From positions 1 through 46,233 of IMG/VR virus record IMGVR_UViG_3300038724_000005: a DNA stretch of 46,233 bases; one strand, given 5' to 3'. The DNA comes from a virus. Position numbers and translations under genes: made by a program. Below the pieces are notes generated by a model. That model searched no databases, was not told where the DNA came from, and worked only from the letters and a program-made list of their open reading frames with translations. Shown piece by piece: positions 28,403 through 38,785 of the stretch (within the stretch, counting starts at the first letter, position 1; each line of letters begins with the position of its first letter).

Positions 28403-31108
28403 ATGGCCAGTAAAATCGTCTCATTATTGCTGTCAGTAAAAAACGCAATATCACCCGGTGCCAAAGACGCAGCCGACGATCTGCGCGAACTCGACAAGCG
28501 CACGGTTGAATTAGAAAAAACCTTTAGCGAATTCGACAAAGCACAAGACGCGGTAAAAACCCTCGACGACACCCGCCAAGCCGCAACCGATGCAGAAGCC
28601 GCATTTGATTCTGCACAACTCGAAGTCGAGAAATTAAAACAAGCCTTTAAAACAGAAAAAACACCAGAGTTAGGCGTCGCGCTCGAAAAGGCTAAAGTGG
28701 CCGCGCGTGACGCTAAAAAAGAATGGCAGGGCAGCATAAAAGCCGTTGCGCAATTAGAAAAAGTCATCACCAGTGCCGGTGGTGATATTAAAAACCTAGC
28801 CGACACGGAAAAGAAATTCGCCAACGAATTGGAATTCTCGAACGGTAAATTAAAGGCGCATACAGAGCGCGTTGATCAGGTTCGAAAATCATTAAAAAAT
28901 ACCGCGCAACAGGCCGTAAAAACCACATCAAGTATTGGTGGCACCATTGCAAAAGTGGGTGCGTTTGTTGGTTCGCTGGTTATTGTCGATAAATTAAAAG
29001 ATGCGTTTGTTGGCTTGGCAGAAAGCACGTTTGAAGTCGCCAGCCAATTTGAATTATTGGGCAAGCGCCTCTCACCTAAAGAGCTGGGATACGTTACTGA
29101 GTTTGCGCGGTCTACACCGTTGCAGTTAGACCAAGTCGCTGAGTCGTTCGCTAAATTACGGGCCTTTGGTGTTGATCCAATGAATGGATCGCTGCGTGCG
29201 CTGGTTGATCAAAACGCGGCATTAGGTGGCAGCTATGAGACCCTCGCCGGATTAGTGGCGGGTGTTGGTCAGGCGTGGGCAAAACAAAAATTGCAGGGTG
29301 AAGAAATTCTTCAGCTCGTTGAACGTGGTGTGCCAGTGTGGGATTTGCTCGCCAAGGCCACGGGCAAGAACACCCTTGAACTGCAAAAACTGAGCTCAGC
29401 GGGGCAGTTAGGCCGCAAAGAAATGGCGCTGTTATTGGCTGAAATAGCCAAGGCCAACGAAGGCAAAGCGGCTGAGGCGATGGATACCCTCAGCGGTTTA
29501 ATGTCGAATTTAAAAGACGATATCACTGCGTTTTATTTGCGCGTTAGTAATAACGGCGCGCTCGATAGTTTTAAAAATGCCATCAAAGATGTGCGCGAAC
29601 AAATACAGCTCATGGCTGACGATGGGCGGCTTGAAAAAATAGCCAGTGGCTTAGCGACATTATTTAGCAGCACGATTGAATGGGCTGGCAAGGCGGCTGT
29701 TTCGCTGAATGAAAACTTCGGCAAATTAGTAGGCAGTGCACAGATATTCTCTAACTCAATTGGTTTGGTATTTAACGGATTTAAGGCAGGCATTACCGGC
29801 GCAGTCGCGGTGGTTACTCGGGCGGTGGCAGAGCTGGCTGATTTTGCGGGTTTGGATGAATTTGCGGCTAAGGCGCGGGCAGTGTCTGGCAGTTTTGCTG
29901 ATGCGTTTGCGGGTGCCTCGGGCGATGTTCAGGCGAATCTATCAGGTATTGCGGCTGCCACACAGAAGTTGGACAAGTCATTTACTGAGCTAACTCAATC
30001 TGCGGCTAAGGCGGCGGCTGATACAGAAGCAACGACAGAGGCTGTAAAGCGCACCGGTGAAGAAGCCAGCAAGGCCGGTGATGTTGGTGCGCAGTCATTA
30101 AAAAATATGGCGCTAACGCTTGAAGATACGGCTGACGAAAGTGACAGAACAGCGGGCAAGATTCGTGAAGTCGCTATTGAAACAGAGCAATTGGCTTACT
30201 CAGCCGACGATTCAAGCCAAAGCCTGCAAGCGATGGCACAAGAGCTGTCTGGTTGGTTCCAGTCGGTGCGGGGTGATGTAGCCGCCCTCAGCGAGTCAGC
30301 CCGTGCGGCATTTGATAATCGCCTGGGGATTGATAGCACCGGCCCAGTCACAGAGATTGACGCCGTAAAACAAGCCCTGCAAGGCGCGCGTGATGTGCTG
30401 AGTAAAATCGGCACCGACAATCTGCAAGTGTTCGACGTTACCGGCGTTAACCGCTTTAAAAACTCAGTGCTCGAAGCCAAAAACGAAACCGTCGCGGCTT
30501 ACAGCGAGCAAAAATTAAAAGCGCTTGAATACCTCGATGCCCTGCAGTCGGGCGATGGTATTAATCAGAAATTCCTCACTAATGCTGAGCGCAGCTTAAG
30601 CACGATGAACCTTTTAGGGTCTCAAGATTTATCGACCTTGCGCAATGCGTTAACCGCCGCCAACAACCAGCTGCAGCAAATGAGCGATAGCGCCTCGCAA
30701 GCGGCTGACAATTTGCAAAACGAGCTGGATAACTTGCAGGGCAATACCGGGGCGATTCAGCAACGCGAGTACGAACGTCAGCGTGAAGAACTGCAAGCAG
30801 AGCTTGAGCGGGCACAGTTTTACGGCAATGAAGAAGCAATTCAGAGCTATCAAGATGCGTTGCGCACGCTTGAGCAGGTTCGGCAAGAGCAGCAAAAGCA
30901 AAATAGGGCGCAGGCGGCAAACTCTTCAGCCAGTACAACGTCAGCGGCCAGTAATGCAGCGGCATCGCCTGGCAATGTGGCTTCGTCTCGGTCCGTTGAT
31001 GTAAACCTAAATTTGGGTGGCAACAAGGTCACGCTGCAGGGTGATCAAGACTCTGTAGATGCCTTCCTCGATTACCTCGAAGACGCTAAAAATCGCTCAG
31101 GAGCATAA
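28403..31108 (+). CDS. Tail tape measure protein
   Basis: The 901-aa product begins with long charged coiled coils (about 1-170). A hydrophobic segment follows (GGTIAKVGAFVGSLVIVD), and then the tape-measure domain (LGYVTEFARSTPLQLDQVAE, LVERGVPVWDLLAKATGKN). Ala-rich helices make up the rest, with another hydrophobic stretch near 455-480. Its length sets tail length and it may form the DNA channel. Gln/Ala-rich low complexity precedes the C terminus. Confidence 0.93.
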   Translation: MASKIVSLLLSVKNAISPGAKDAADDLRELDKRTVELEKTFSEFDKAQDAVKTLDDTRQAATDAEAAFDSAQLEVEKLKQAFKTEKTPELGVALEKAKVAARDAKKEWQGSIKAVAQLEKVITSAGGDIKNLADTEKKFANELEFSNGKLKAHTERVDQVRKSLKNTAQQAVKTTSSIGGTIAKVGAFVGSLVIVDKLKDAFVGLAESTFEVASQFELLGKRLSPKELGYVTEFARSTPLQLDQVAESFAKLRAFGVDPMNGSLRALVDQNAALGGSYETLAGLVAGVGQAWAKQKLQGEEILQLVERGVPVWDLLAKATGKNTLELQKLSSAGQLGRKEMALLLAEIAKANEGKAAEAMDTLSGLMSNLKDDITAFYLRVSNNGALDSFKNAIKDVREQIQLMADDGRLEKIASGLATLFSSTIEWAGKAAVSLNENFGKLVGSAQIFSNSIGLVFNGFKAGITGAVAVVTRAVAELADFAGLDEFAAKARAVSGSFADAFAGASGDVQANLSGIAAATQKLDKSFTELTQSAAKAAADTEATTEAVKRTGEEASKAGDVGAQSLKNMALTLEDTADESDRTAGKIREVAIETEQLAYSADDSSQSLQAMAQELSGWFQSVRGDVAALSESARAAFDNRLGIDSTGPVTEIDAVKQALQGARDVLSKIGTDNLQVFDVTGVNRFKNSVLEAKNETVAAYSEQKLKALEYLDALQSGDGINQKFLTNAERSLSTMNLLGSQDLSTLRNALTAANNQLQQMSDSASQAADNLQNELDNLQGNTGAIQQREYERQREELQAELERAQFYGNEEAIQSYQDALRTLEQVRQEQQKQNRAQAANSSASTTSAASNAAASPGNVASSRSVDVNLNLGGNKVTLQGDQDSVDAFLDYLEDAKNRSGA

Positions 31109-31111
31109 CCA

Positions 31112-31483
31112 ATGCAGCTTGATACTGTAACCCTGCCAGAGAACCTGTACTGGCAGGATGAATTCGCGTGGCGGTCGTCTGCGCAGTCGGCACAACGCAC
31201 GGTTGGTGGTGGGTTTGTTGTTGAGTCATCACCCCTGCAATACGGGCGACCAATCACGCTCAGCGGGGCGTGGGCAAAACGCACTAAAGTTCTGGAACTT
31301 ACCGACCTGCAAGACGCCCCTGATGTAAAACGCACACTCACAATGGCCGACGGCACAACGCACACCGTGCTGTTTGATCTGGCCAAGGGCGGCGTGCAAG
31401 CACCGTTGCTCTCGCCAGAGCTAAACCCTACGGCAACAACCTATTACGAACTCACGTTAAACCTCATTACAGTGGAGCCATAA
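31112..31483 (+). CDS. 123-aa distal tail protein of unknown function
   Basis: The sequence is beta-rich (LYWQDEFAWRSSAQSAQR, SSPLQYGRPITLSGAWAKR, TYYELTLNLITVEP). It sits between the tape measure and the giant tail protein with 2-3 bp spacing, so it is probably a distal tail or baseplate component. No family name given. Confidence 0.65.
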   Translation: MQLDTVTLPENLYWQDEFAWRSSAQSAQRTVGGGFVVESSPLQYGRPITLSGAWAKRTKVLELTDLQDAPDVKRTLTMADGTTHTVLFDLAKGGVQAPLLSPELNPTATTYYELTLNLITVEP

Positions 31484-31485
31484 AC

Positions 31486-34400
31486 ATGGCAATTAATGCA
31501 AACGATGTACAGCTGATGCTCGCTGAGCGCAACACCGATGAATCTGACGGCGGCGGCTCGATGACGGGTGACGCGATTGTGTCCGGCGATATTAATAACC
31601 TGTGGACCGATATTTCGCAGAATTTACAAGTGCGTGGTGGTGTGTCGATTCGCCGATTGTTTGGTGCAATCCGTGCGGCAAATGCAGATATGTTTTTGGG
31701 CAGCGGGTTTCTTTTAACTAAGGATGCCGTCGCGCCTAATATCTCAACGATGATGTTCAGCACTGGCGACCATTACGCTGAGCGGGCAGCAATACAAGAC
31801 AAAATCGAACAGTACGTTGTGCTGTCTACTCGTTCACCGCTGCGACCTGTTGGCACTCAACGTCAAGGTCAAACCAGCATTGTTGTGTACGCGGACAATC
31901 GAAACGACGCCCCTGAAGTGGGTGAGGTTTTGTTTTTGATTGACGGAGCAAAAGAGCAGCCGGTTAAAGTATTAAGCGTTGACGTGCGGGCGGCGTCGTA
32001 CACTTACATTGATGAGCAAGGCAAATACCAAACGTATCGTGCGCAGGAAATGACGATCCGTATTTCTCAGCAGTTAGATGATGATTTTGGCGGCTCTGAT
32101 CCGTCGCCGGTGGCGAATCACGCGACCGAGATATTCAAAACTCAAAGTAATAACTCGGCTAAGTATTACGGCATTCGTCCGCTAGCGGCAGCCGCAAGCG
32201 TTGGCGACGCCAGTGTGTTTGTTGACAGTATTTTTCAGCCCTTGATTCCGGCGTCTACAAGCGAGACGGCCTACGTTGACCAGCAGCCCGGCATTGTGCA
32301 AAAAATGGTACAGCCGACGTCTGCATCCACTAAAACCCGCTCATTAGGTACATTAAGTGGCGCGCAATTTATTACCCTGCCGACAGCGTGGGTGCCGGGC
32401 ACATTGCAGGTCACTGTGGGTGGTGGCGTGCATGATGAGGCTGACGGCGGGTTGCGGTTGTTGTCTGGTTCTGAATATCTGAGTGACGTTTCAATCAATG
32501 CCACGGCGGGCACGTTAGCGTTTAGTGTGTCCGGGTCTCGGTCGTGCTCAGTGAGTTACATACCCGGCGTTGCTGTTGAGTTAACGCCGTACACGGATTC
32601 AGTGTTAATCACTGCGGGTAACCGCCAAGTCACGTACACGTTCCAACTCGCACCGCCGCCGTCACCGGGCACGCTGCGCGTTGATTTTATGTATCTGGGC
32701 AAATGGTATTCGCTAACCGACGACGGCACTGGTGTGCTGTCTGGCCCAAGCTCAAGTGGCGCAATTAATTACAATACCGCAAGCGGCTCAATCACGTTGC
32801 CCGGTGAGCCTGATTTAAATTCTCAAATCATTTACACCTGGGCGCAAACCCCCTACGAAGTTGCAACAACCGGCGCACGTAGCGCGTGGTTTGAAATTGA
32901 TCTTGATGACGTACCGCTGGAATCTACATTGCAAATTGATTGGTCTCGTGACGCGACTGACTATTCAGAAACCGCTAACGCCTCGGGCGTGTTGTCGAGT
33001 AGTGCCGGGTCAATCACCGGCAATAGTGTTGCATTTACCCCCGCTAATTTGCCGACGTCTGATGTCGTGATCACGTACGACAAACACAACGCGGCGGTGC
33101 TGACCGCTAACAAATCGGTAACTCAGAGCACTGGCGGCAGTTTCACGATTGACGTAGGCCAGACGAACATAGTGTCAGGTTCAATCAGTTTTGATTTAGA
33201 GCTAACGTATACAGCGGGAACCTTATCTGGCGGCACGGTATATGAATCGCGCGTAAGCAGTACACAGCGATTGGTTACTGACTCTCAGGGGCAGCTTAAG
33301 GCGCGCTGGATGGGCGGCATCGTTGTCGGCTCCGTGGATTATGCGACGGGTATTATCACAGTCGATGGCACGGCGTTTACACGCACTGTTGCTGAATACA
33401 CTGAGCAAGGCGGTGTGCTTGGTGGGTGGCAGCAAACAGTGACGGTTAAAACCATGCGCGTTGAGTCGCAAACGGCTGCAATCAGCTACCGCTCGACCAC
33501 GGCAGGCATACCCATTACACAAACGATCCCGGTATCTGACTTAACGTTAAAAATGCAAATCGCTAACGACACATTGGTGCCCGGTGGTGTTGTGTTGACG
33601 CTGGATGGTGATGAATTAATTGATCGCGGTGACGGCGTGTTATATCGCGCATTTAATACGACCACGGGCGCGGGCCTGACGGCTGGATCTGTTGATAGCG
33701 TGAACGGCATTGCTGAGATTAATTACGACGCGGTGCGCAGCGTGATTGATTCGCTCAGCGGCTCGCTTGATGCCGCCGCGCTGGGTTTAGGCGCGGCAGT
33801 TGCCGTGACTTCTGTTGTATTTCGTACGGCGGCGGCTCCGTTGCGTAGTTCGGGTTTGCAGTTCCTGGCACGACGTTCAACCGACGGCGCATTGATGCGT
33901 GCGGTATCGGATAACGACGGCGTGATCACCGGATCATTCGACGATAACGACACTTTGACGGAGCTGCCGCAACCGGGTGTAAGTAATGGTTATGTGCTGC
34001 CGTTTGTGCCCGCGACAACGAGCGCTGGCAGTGCTAGTGGTAGCGTTGACAGCACGGCGGGTGTGGTTGAAATTTCATTCACTCAGCCTGTGATTCTATC
34101 AACACTCACGTACAACGCTGTGGCCTATACAACGCTACCGCAAGACCCGGAGCGCCTTGGGTTAAACCCGGTGCGACTGCCGACCAATGGTGAAGTACCA
34201 GTGATGCAGGACGGGTATCTCGTTGTTATTCATCATACCGATACAGTCAGCGTCGCCAGCCCGGTGGCTGGTCAGGTGATTGATTGCGGGCGCACGGATT
34301 GCGCTGTGATTGTGATTAAAGACGCGCTCGGTGCGTTGCTCGCCAACGATCAGTATACTGTCGATTTAGCCGCCGGTACCGCAACGCTGGCTGATCCGTT

Positions 34401-35022
34401 CAGTGCGGTTGATGGGGGTAGTAACTCGCTTACGTTGCCGCTGCTTGTGCATCACCGCATTGAGGACCGTGCTGTCATTACCAACGCTTCGGTGACGGGG
34501 CAGCTTCAGCTTAATTTACAGCTCACGCACGACTATGTTGCTGATGATAGTTATGTGTCTGCCGTCGTTGAAGCCGGGGATCTGCAAGCGCGAATTAAAA
34601 ACACGTTTTTTCAAAAAGTGGACTCACCTGATTGGCTTGATGACATTGTTGGTGATGCGTCAGTCGCAAGTTACGACGACCTCAATAATCCGATTTTGAT
34701 TGACTCGCTCGGCTGCGTTGAAGACCGCTGGAAGTTGAAATTCACATCAAGTACCGGCTTTCAGTGCATTTCAGAACAGCGTGGTGTGATCGGCACCGGC
34801 AGCATTAACGCTGATTTTTCACCGATTAATCCGATGACAGAAACACCGTATTTCACAGTACGTGCGGCGGGCTGGGGTGGTGGTTGGGTGGCGAGTAATG
34901 TTGTGCGGTTTAATACCGATGCCGCTGCCGCGCCGGTTGAAATTATCCGCACAGTGACGCCATCAAATCAGCAAGTAGATGACGATGTGATCGTGATTGA
35001 ATTCATGGGAGACGCAGACTAA
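31486..35022 (+). CDS. Large (1178-aa) tail protein, repeated Ig-like beta domains
   Basis: This long protein has a mixed N-terminal part (about 1-210) and then many beta segments in series (for example LQVTVGGGVHDEADGGLRLL, VSYIPGVAVELTPYTD). Short repeated phrases recur, such as SGSITLPGEPDL, SSAGSITGNSV and GSVDSTAGVVEI, which indicate related strand modules. The C-terminal part carries a possible receptor-binding or baseplate head. It is probably the main baseplate/tail tip protein. Stop overlaps the next gene (TAATG). Confidence 0.75.
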   Translation: MAINANDVQLMLAERNTDESDGGGSMTGDAIVSGDINNLWTDISQNLQVRGGVSIRRLFGAIRAANADMFLGSGFLLTKDAVAPNISTMMFSTGDHYAERAAIQDKIEQYVVLSTRSPLRPVGTQRQGQTSIVVYADNRNDAPEVGEVLFLIDGAKEQPVKVLSVDVRAASYTYIDEQGKYQTYRAQEMTIRISQQLDDDFGGSDPSPVANHATEIFKTQSNNSAKYYGIRPLAAAASVGDASVFVDSIFQPLIPASTSETAYVDQQPGIVQKMVQPTSASTKTRSLGTLSGAQFITLPTAWVPGTLQVTVGGGVHDEADGGLRLLSGSEYLSDVSINATAGTLAFSVSGSRSCSVSYIPGVAVELTPYTDSVLITAGNRQVTYTFQLAPPPSPGTLRVDFMYLGKWYSLTDDGTGVLSGPSSSGAINYNTASGSITLPGEPDLNSQIIYTWAQTPYEVATTGARSAWFEIDLDDVPLESTLQIDWSRDATDYSETANASGVLSSSAGSITGNSVAFTPANLPTSDVVITYDKHNAAVLTANKSVTQSTGGSFTIDVGQTNIVSGSISFDLELTYTAGTLSGGTVYESRVSSTQRLVTDSQGQLKARWMGGIVVGSVDYATGIITVDGTAFTRTVAEYTEQGGVLGGWQQTVTVKTMRVESQTAAISYRSTTAGIPITQTIPVSDLTLKMQIANDTLVPGGVVLTLDGDELIDRGDGVLYRAFNTTTGAGLTAGSVDSVNGIAEINYDAVRSVIDSLSGSLDAAALGLGAAVAVTSVVFRTAAAPLRSSGLQFLARRSTDGALMRAVSDNDGVITGSFDDNDTLTELPQPGVSNGYVLPFVPATTSAGSASGSVDSTAGVVEISFTQPVILSTLTYNAVAYTTLPQDPERLGLNPVRLPTNGEVPVMQDGYLVVIHHTDTVSVASPVAGQVIDCGRTDCAVIVIKDALGALLANDQYTVDLAAGTATLADPFSAVDGGSNSLTLPLLVHHRIEDRAVITNASVTGQLQLNLQLTHDYVADDSYVSAVVEAGDLQARIKNTFFQKVDSPDWLDDIVGDASVASYDDLNNPILIDSLGCVEDRWKLKFTSSTGFQCISEQRGVIGTGSINADFSPINPMTETPYFTVRAAGWGGGWVASNVVRFNTDAAAAPVEIIRTVTPSNQQVDDDVIVIEFMGDAD

Positions 35023-36035
35023 TGACAGCACCGACTATTTATAGAAGCGACGATCCGGGCGCGCCGGTTATGACAAACAACGGCAAAAATGGTGTTTATG
35101 AGATTTTAAAGGCGTGCCTAGTGGATGGCTATTCGGGCAAGGCCGCTGCGGGCTGGTCAATCGTGTATGACGCTTGGAATACTGACGGCGTATGCACGTT
35201 TACAAACGCTGGGCAATCGGGTGTGCTTGGGCTGGCGTACAACGCGAATGGCACCGTTGGCCCGCTGGTTTTCACGGCGTCAGCAATGATTGACGCGACG
35301 ACTGGAGTTAATGTGCGCAGTGGTGACAACGTTGCTGATATTGCAAATTTAACTGATAGCAGTGCTGCTGAATCGGGAAATTGCTCGGTATTCGGGTTTG
35401 CGGGTAATAATCAGTGTGAATACTGGTGTGTGATTGCTAATGAGCATTTCTGTTGCTTATGGCTGTCTCTATACAGTGATAGTTTATTTTCTACATCGCA
35501 TGACAGTTCTAATTATTACAAAATTCAGAACGTATTTTTTGGTTCTGTCGAATCGCTCAGTGGGCTGGGTTCGGTATCAGCGTCGTTGTCTGGGAACTTT
35601 ATATTTCAAGGTGCTGGCCGGAAAAATCAGAATGTATATTGGGGTGTTGATGGTGTAAATCAGGGGTGTGCTGTAACGAATACGGAGGGGGTGATGATTA
35701 ATGAGCAGGCGTATGCGTACGTTTATCCATACTGTCTCGGGGAGGCCACGATGGGTAATAATACCGATACTCATCGGCGAATAGACTTGGTGCCGCTGGC
35801 AATTTACGTTGCTGTCGGCAGTCAATCAACGTCAAATGCTAATCAAACGTGCGTTGTGCCGATGTTGTTCTCCGGCGTGGGAATGGCTAAATCTCGTGTT
35901 TATGACGTTATGTCTGCGCAAGGTCGCGTATCGCTAACCGACGTGATTGATATTGACGGTAAATCCTATTTTTGGGCACCGCTGAACTTCGGCGAAGCGG
36001 TTTTTATATCGCTAGATGCGAGCGACTGGGCATGA
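35022..36035 (+). CDS. 337-aa tail protein of unknown function
   Basis: The 337-aa product has an N-terminal TIYRSDDPGAPVMTNNGKNG, a Gly/Ser/Asn-rich body, several Cys (CVIANEHFCCLWLSL, CVVPMLF) and a final FWAPLNFGEAVFIS segment. No family known. It is made from the same operon as the large tail protein and overlaps the next gene (ATGA). A tail tip component is the simplest assumption. Confidence 0.65.
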   Translation: MTAPTIYRSDDPGAPVMTNNGKNGVYEILKACLVDGYSGKAAAGWSIVYDAWNTDGVCTFTNAGQSGVLGLAYNANGTVGPLVFTASAMIDATTGVNVRSGDNVADIANLTDSSAAESGNCSVFGFAGNNQCEYWCVIANEHFCCLWLSLYSDSLFSTSHDSSNYYKIQNVFFGSVESLSGLGSVSASLSGNFIFQGAGRKNQNVYWGVDGVNQGCAVTNTEGVMINEQAYAYVYPYCLGEATMGNNTDTHRRIDLVPLAIYVAVGSQSTSNANQTCVVPMLFSGVGMAKSRVYDVMSAQGRVSLTDVIDIDGKSYFWAPLNFGEAVFISLDASDWA

Positions 36036-36766
36036 CTGTTTTTGCAATGAGCGTTGGAGCGCTAGAAAATCCTGCGGGCGTTGGGAGTGTCGACTTACAG
36101 CATAATCTACCTATTGAAACCGATTTTTTTATTGTGCAGTTCGTGCGCGGTTTGAACGCTCCAGAATCCGTAGTTGTTGTCCGTGACTCGTTGCGTTTTC
36201 CGGCGTCTATGATCGACCAATCCGCGTCGTATAAATTACTCGCGTTTAAAATCTCAAACGGCATTGCTGACGGCGTGTGGTGGGTAGACAACTACGTTTA
36301 CGACGCCAACCAAGTCAACATCGAATTCAAATCGTCAGCTGAAAACTCCGGTACCGGTGAGCCGAATTCATTCAGCGGCACAGTGCTTGTATCTGATCAA
36401 CCAGCGGCACGTAACGTCGTTGCATTAGCGCTAGATGGTGAAACGCCGTACCAGTTAGCACGCACGGTTTCTGATCCGAGCACGGGCGCTTACACGCTGG
36501 AATGGAACGGCTACACCGGGCAGATATTAATAACGGTGCACGATGATTACGGCGTGCCGCATGTGGCGGGTGAGGCGCGGGGTGTGGGTGAGCGTATCCA
36601 CCCGTCTGTGTACACCGGCTACGTTTACGACGTGAGCGAAACCGGCACATTGGGTACTGAGCCTGTGTGGCCAACCGAAGCCGGGGCGGTGGTTGTTTCC
36701 GGTACGGCTCGTATGGTTGCGGTGCCGTTTTATAAACCTGTTTCTCAGGGGCCTTATTTTGTCTAA
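36032..36766 (+). CDS. 244-aa tail protein of unknown function
   Basis: From ATG 36032 (MTVFAMSVGALENPAGVG), a beta-rich protein with TDFFIVQFVRGLNAPESVVV. It also contains SFSGTVLVSDQPAARNVVAL, a carboxypeptidase-regulatory-like strand motif, and TGQILITVHDDYGVPHV. Its middle looks like a small Ig-like domain. It lies in the tail tip operon; partner function unknown. Confidence 0.65.
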   Translation: MTVFAMSVGALENPAGVGSVDLQHNLPIETDFFIVQFVRGLNAPESVVVVRDSLRFPASMIDQSASYKLLAFKISNGIADGVWWVDNYVYDANQVNIEFKSSAENSGTGEPNSFSGTVLVSDQPAARNVVALALDGETPYQLARTVSDPSTGAYTLEWNGYTGQILITVHDDYGVPHVAGEARGVGERIHPSVYTGYVYDVSETGTLGTEPVWPTEAGAVVVSGTARMVAVPFYKPVSQGPYFV

Positions 36767-36784
36767 CTCACGTGAGGAGCGCGC

Positions 36785-38545
36785 ATGACAATTCGTTTGC
36801 GCGTTAGCGCGGGTTTGCCCGTCGTCGCTCCCGATGTTTCGTGCATCGCAGACGCTGCAGCGGCTGTGCACCAACCGCGATCAATTCAAGCCGGGGTGCG
36901 GGTTGCGGTGGCTGTTGCTGAGTTGAATTATGCCAGTGAGGTGGCAACCGCTTGGGATACGTTGCAAACGCATAATTGCTCTGTTGTGATGTCGGTACCC
37001 ATCGCCGGGGCAACGCTAAATCATAACTCTGCGCTGCCGTTTGTTAGGCCGGTACCAATGCAAACGGTAGGGGCGTTGGCAGTTGCTGAGGCGTCGGTGA
37101 ATTTAAATCACGACGGTGGTTTTGCGGTGCACATGCCTGTCGCGCACTCGTTTGAAACGATAACAAGCCAACTGGGTGCTGACCGCTACACGGTCCGCGT
37201 TAATGAATACGATCTACGGCAGGGTGAATTGCTCACCGGAGTTTCAGGTGTGTTTAATCTCGATACGCCAGAGCATATACCTAATCCGATTTTTAAAATC
37301 GCGTCATACAAACTCACCGATCTGCCTGCGTACCCAATTTACGCAGGCGGGCTATTTAGCGTGCATCAAGCGTCAAACAAAAGTAAACCGGCAAACACAC
37401 GCTGGGGTGTGGGTGAATCGCTCTATCATCAACCGGATTTGCCGTACAAAGTGGATTTGCCTGCCATCCCCGGCGGGCTGGTCCCCGAACCAAACGCACG
37501 AGAGGTGCACATCATCGTGAATTCTGTAAATGTGGTTTCGCTGCCCGATAACACGCCGTTGGCGGTGGCTGATATTAAAATGAATCTTGATGCTGACAGT
37601 GTGAGCTGGAAGCTGTCGTGTGAGATTTTAAACGAGGCCAGTATTGCGCTTGTGAAGCCTGACGCCTCGGGTAATAAAGAAATCGCCATCACGATCAACG
37701 GCCATTCGTGGGTGTTTTTTATTGCTACCTGGGGGCGTAGCCGTAGTATCTCGGGCAATCAATTAGATAAACGCTTTAGTGTGTCGGGTTACAGTCGCAG
37801 CCAATACCTTGGGTTGCCGTATGCGCCCAAGCGTACGCGGTCAATCGGGACTACGACGGCGGTGCAGGCTGCCGCTGATGAGTTGCTAGGCACTGGCTTT
37901 ACTTTGAGCTGGAATACGTCTGATCTTCCCGATTGGTCTATGCCTAACGCTGTGTTTAGCTATCAAGAGCAAGCCCCGCTTCAGGTTATTAAACGTTTGG
38001 CGGCGACGGCGGGGGCGGTGGTTCAGCCAGCGCTTGATGCTGATGTGCTGACGGTGCGGCCTCGATACTGGCCAGTGCCGTGGGAGTTGGCGGCAGCGAC
38101 GATGGATAAAACCATTCATCAAAGCCAGATACTTTCAGAGGGCGGCCAGCTTGAGTACCGTGAAAAAATCAATGCGGTGTTCGTCTCGGGTGAAAGCGAA
38201 GGGGTTGCGGCAACGATAACGCGGCAAGGCACGGCGGGTGATGCGCCGGGGGCTGATGTTGTTGAATCATGGCTCACCTCGCTTGAAGCCAACACCAGCC
38301 GTGGGCGGCAAGAAATTTCAGCCAGTGGGGATCGTGTTATTCACTCGCTTGAGCTGGCAATACCCGAAGGTAGTGCAGAGCCGGGGTTATTGTTGCCTGG
38401 GGATTCTGTTGCAGTGGTCTATGACGATGCCGCGCAATCGTATCGTGGCTACGTGACCGCTGTTAGCATAAGCGTACCGGGGCGGGGGCTGGCTAAAGTC
38501 CGCCAAACGGTAACCGTTGAACAGCCTATTGGCTGGGAGGAATAA
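36785..38545 (+). CDS. Baseplate hub / tail tip protein (gp27/gpD-like)
   Basis: The 586-aa protein has an N-terminal Ala/Val-rich part and DRYTVRVNEYDLRQGELL. Its hub-like half includes VDLPAIPGGLVPEPNAREVH, DIKMNLDADSVSWKLSCEIL, and GYSRSQYLGLPYAPKRTRSI. The end (LLPGDSVAVVYDDAAQSYRG, then GYVTAVSISV) is typical of hub proteins that give the C-terminal beta layer. It should form the centre of the tail tip. The small gene that follows (38549) is its usual partner. Confidence 0.75.
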   Translation: MTIRLRVSAGLPVVAPDVSCIADAAAAVHQPRSIQAGVRVAVAVAELNYASEVATAWDTLQTHNCSVVMSVPIAGATLNHNSALPFVRPVPMQTVGALAVAEASVNLNHDGGFAVHMPVAHSFETITSQLGADRYTVRVNEYDLRQGELLTGVSGVFNLDTPEHIPNPIFKIASYKLTDLPAYPIYAGGLFSVHQASNKSKPANTRWGVGESLYHQPDLPYKVDLPAIPGGLVPEPNAREVHIIVNSVNVVSLPDNTPLAVADIKMNLDADSVSWKLSCEILNEASIALVKPDASGNKEIAITINGHSWVFFIATWGRSRSISGNQLDKRFSVSGYSRSQYLGLPYAPKRTRSIGTTTAVQAAADELLGTGFTLSWNTSDLPDWSMPNAVFSYQEQAPLQVIKRLAATAGAVVQPALDADVLTVRPRYWPVPWELAAATMDKTIHQSQILSEGGQLEYREKINAVFVSGESEGVAATITRQGTAGDAPGADVVESWLTSLEANTSRGRQEISASGDRVIHSLELAIPEGSAEPGLLLPGDSVAVVYDDAAQSYRGYVTAVSISVPGRGLAKVRQTVTVEQPIGWEE

Positions 38546-38548
38546 GCA

Positions 38549-38776
38549 ATGAGTAACCCTTGGGCAAAATTTGGAGGGCTAACCAGTCTTGGTGCTAAAA
38601 CCGTCGTCACTGTGCAAACCGTACATAGTGACGGTACAAGCACGGTGCAATTGCGCAGCGGTGAAACGCTGCGCGCAAAGGGCGATGGTGTGGCGGCAAC
38701 AGAAAAAGCCATCATTCAAGCCGGTGAAATCAAAGGCAAGGCCCCGGCGCTTCCTGCGGTGAGTATTGAAGTTTAA
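38549..38776 (+). CDS. 75-aa tail tip partner / spike-like protein
   Basis: The protein is SNPWAKFGGLTSLGAKTVVT plus VQTVHSDGTSTVQLRSGETL and GEIKGKAPALPAVSIEV: short strands with a VQTVHSDGTSTV beta hairpin. It lies 3 bp after the hub and ends the tail operon. Small partners like this close hub proteins; name unknown. Confidence 0.65.
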   Translation: MSNPWAKFGGLTSLGAKTVVTVQTVHSDGTSTVQLRSGETLRAKGDGVAATEKAIIQAGEIKGKAPALPAVSIEV

Positions 38777-38785
38777 AAGGTGACT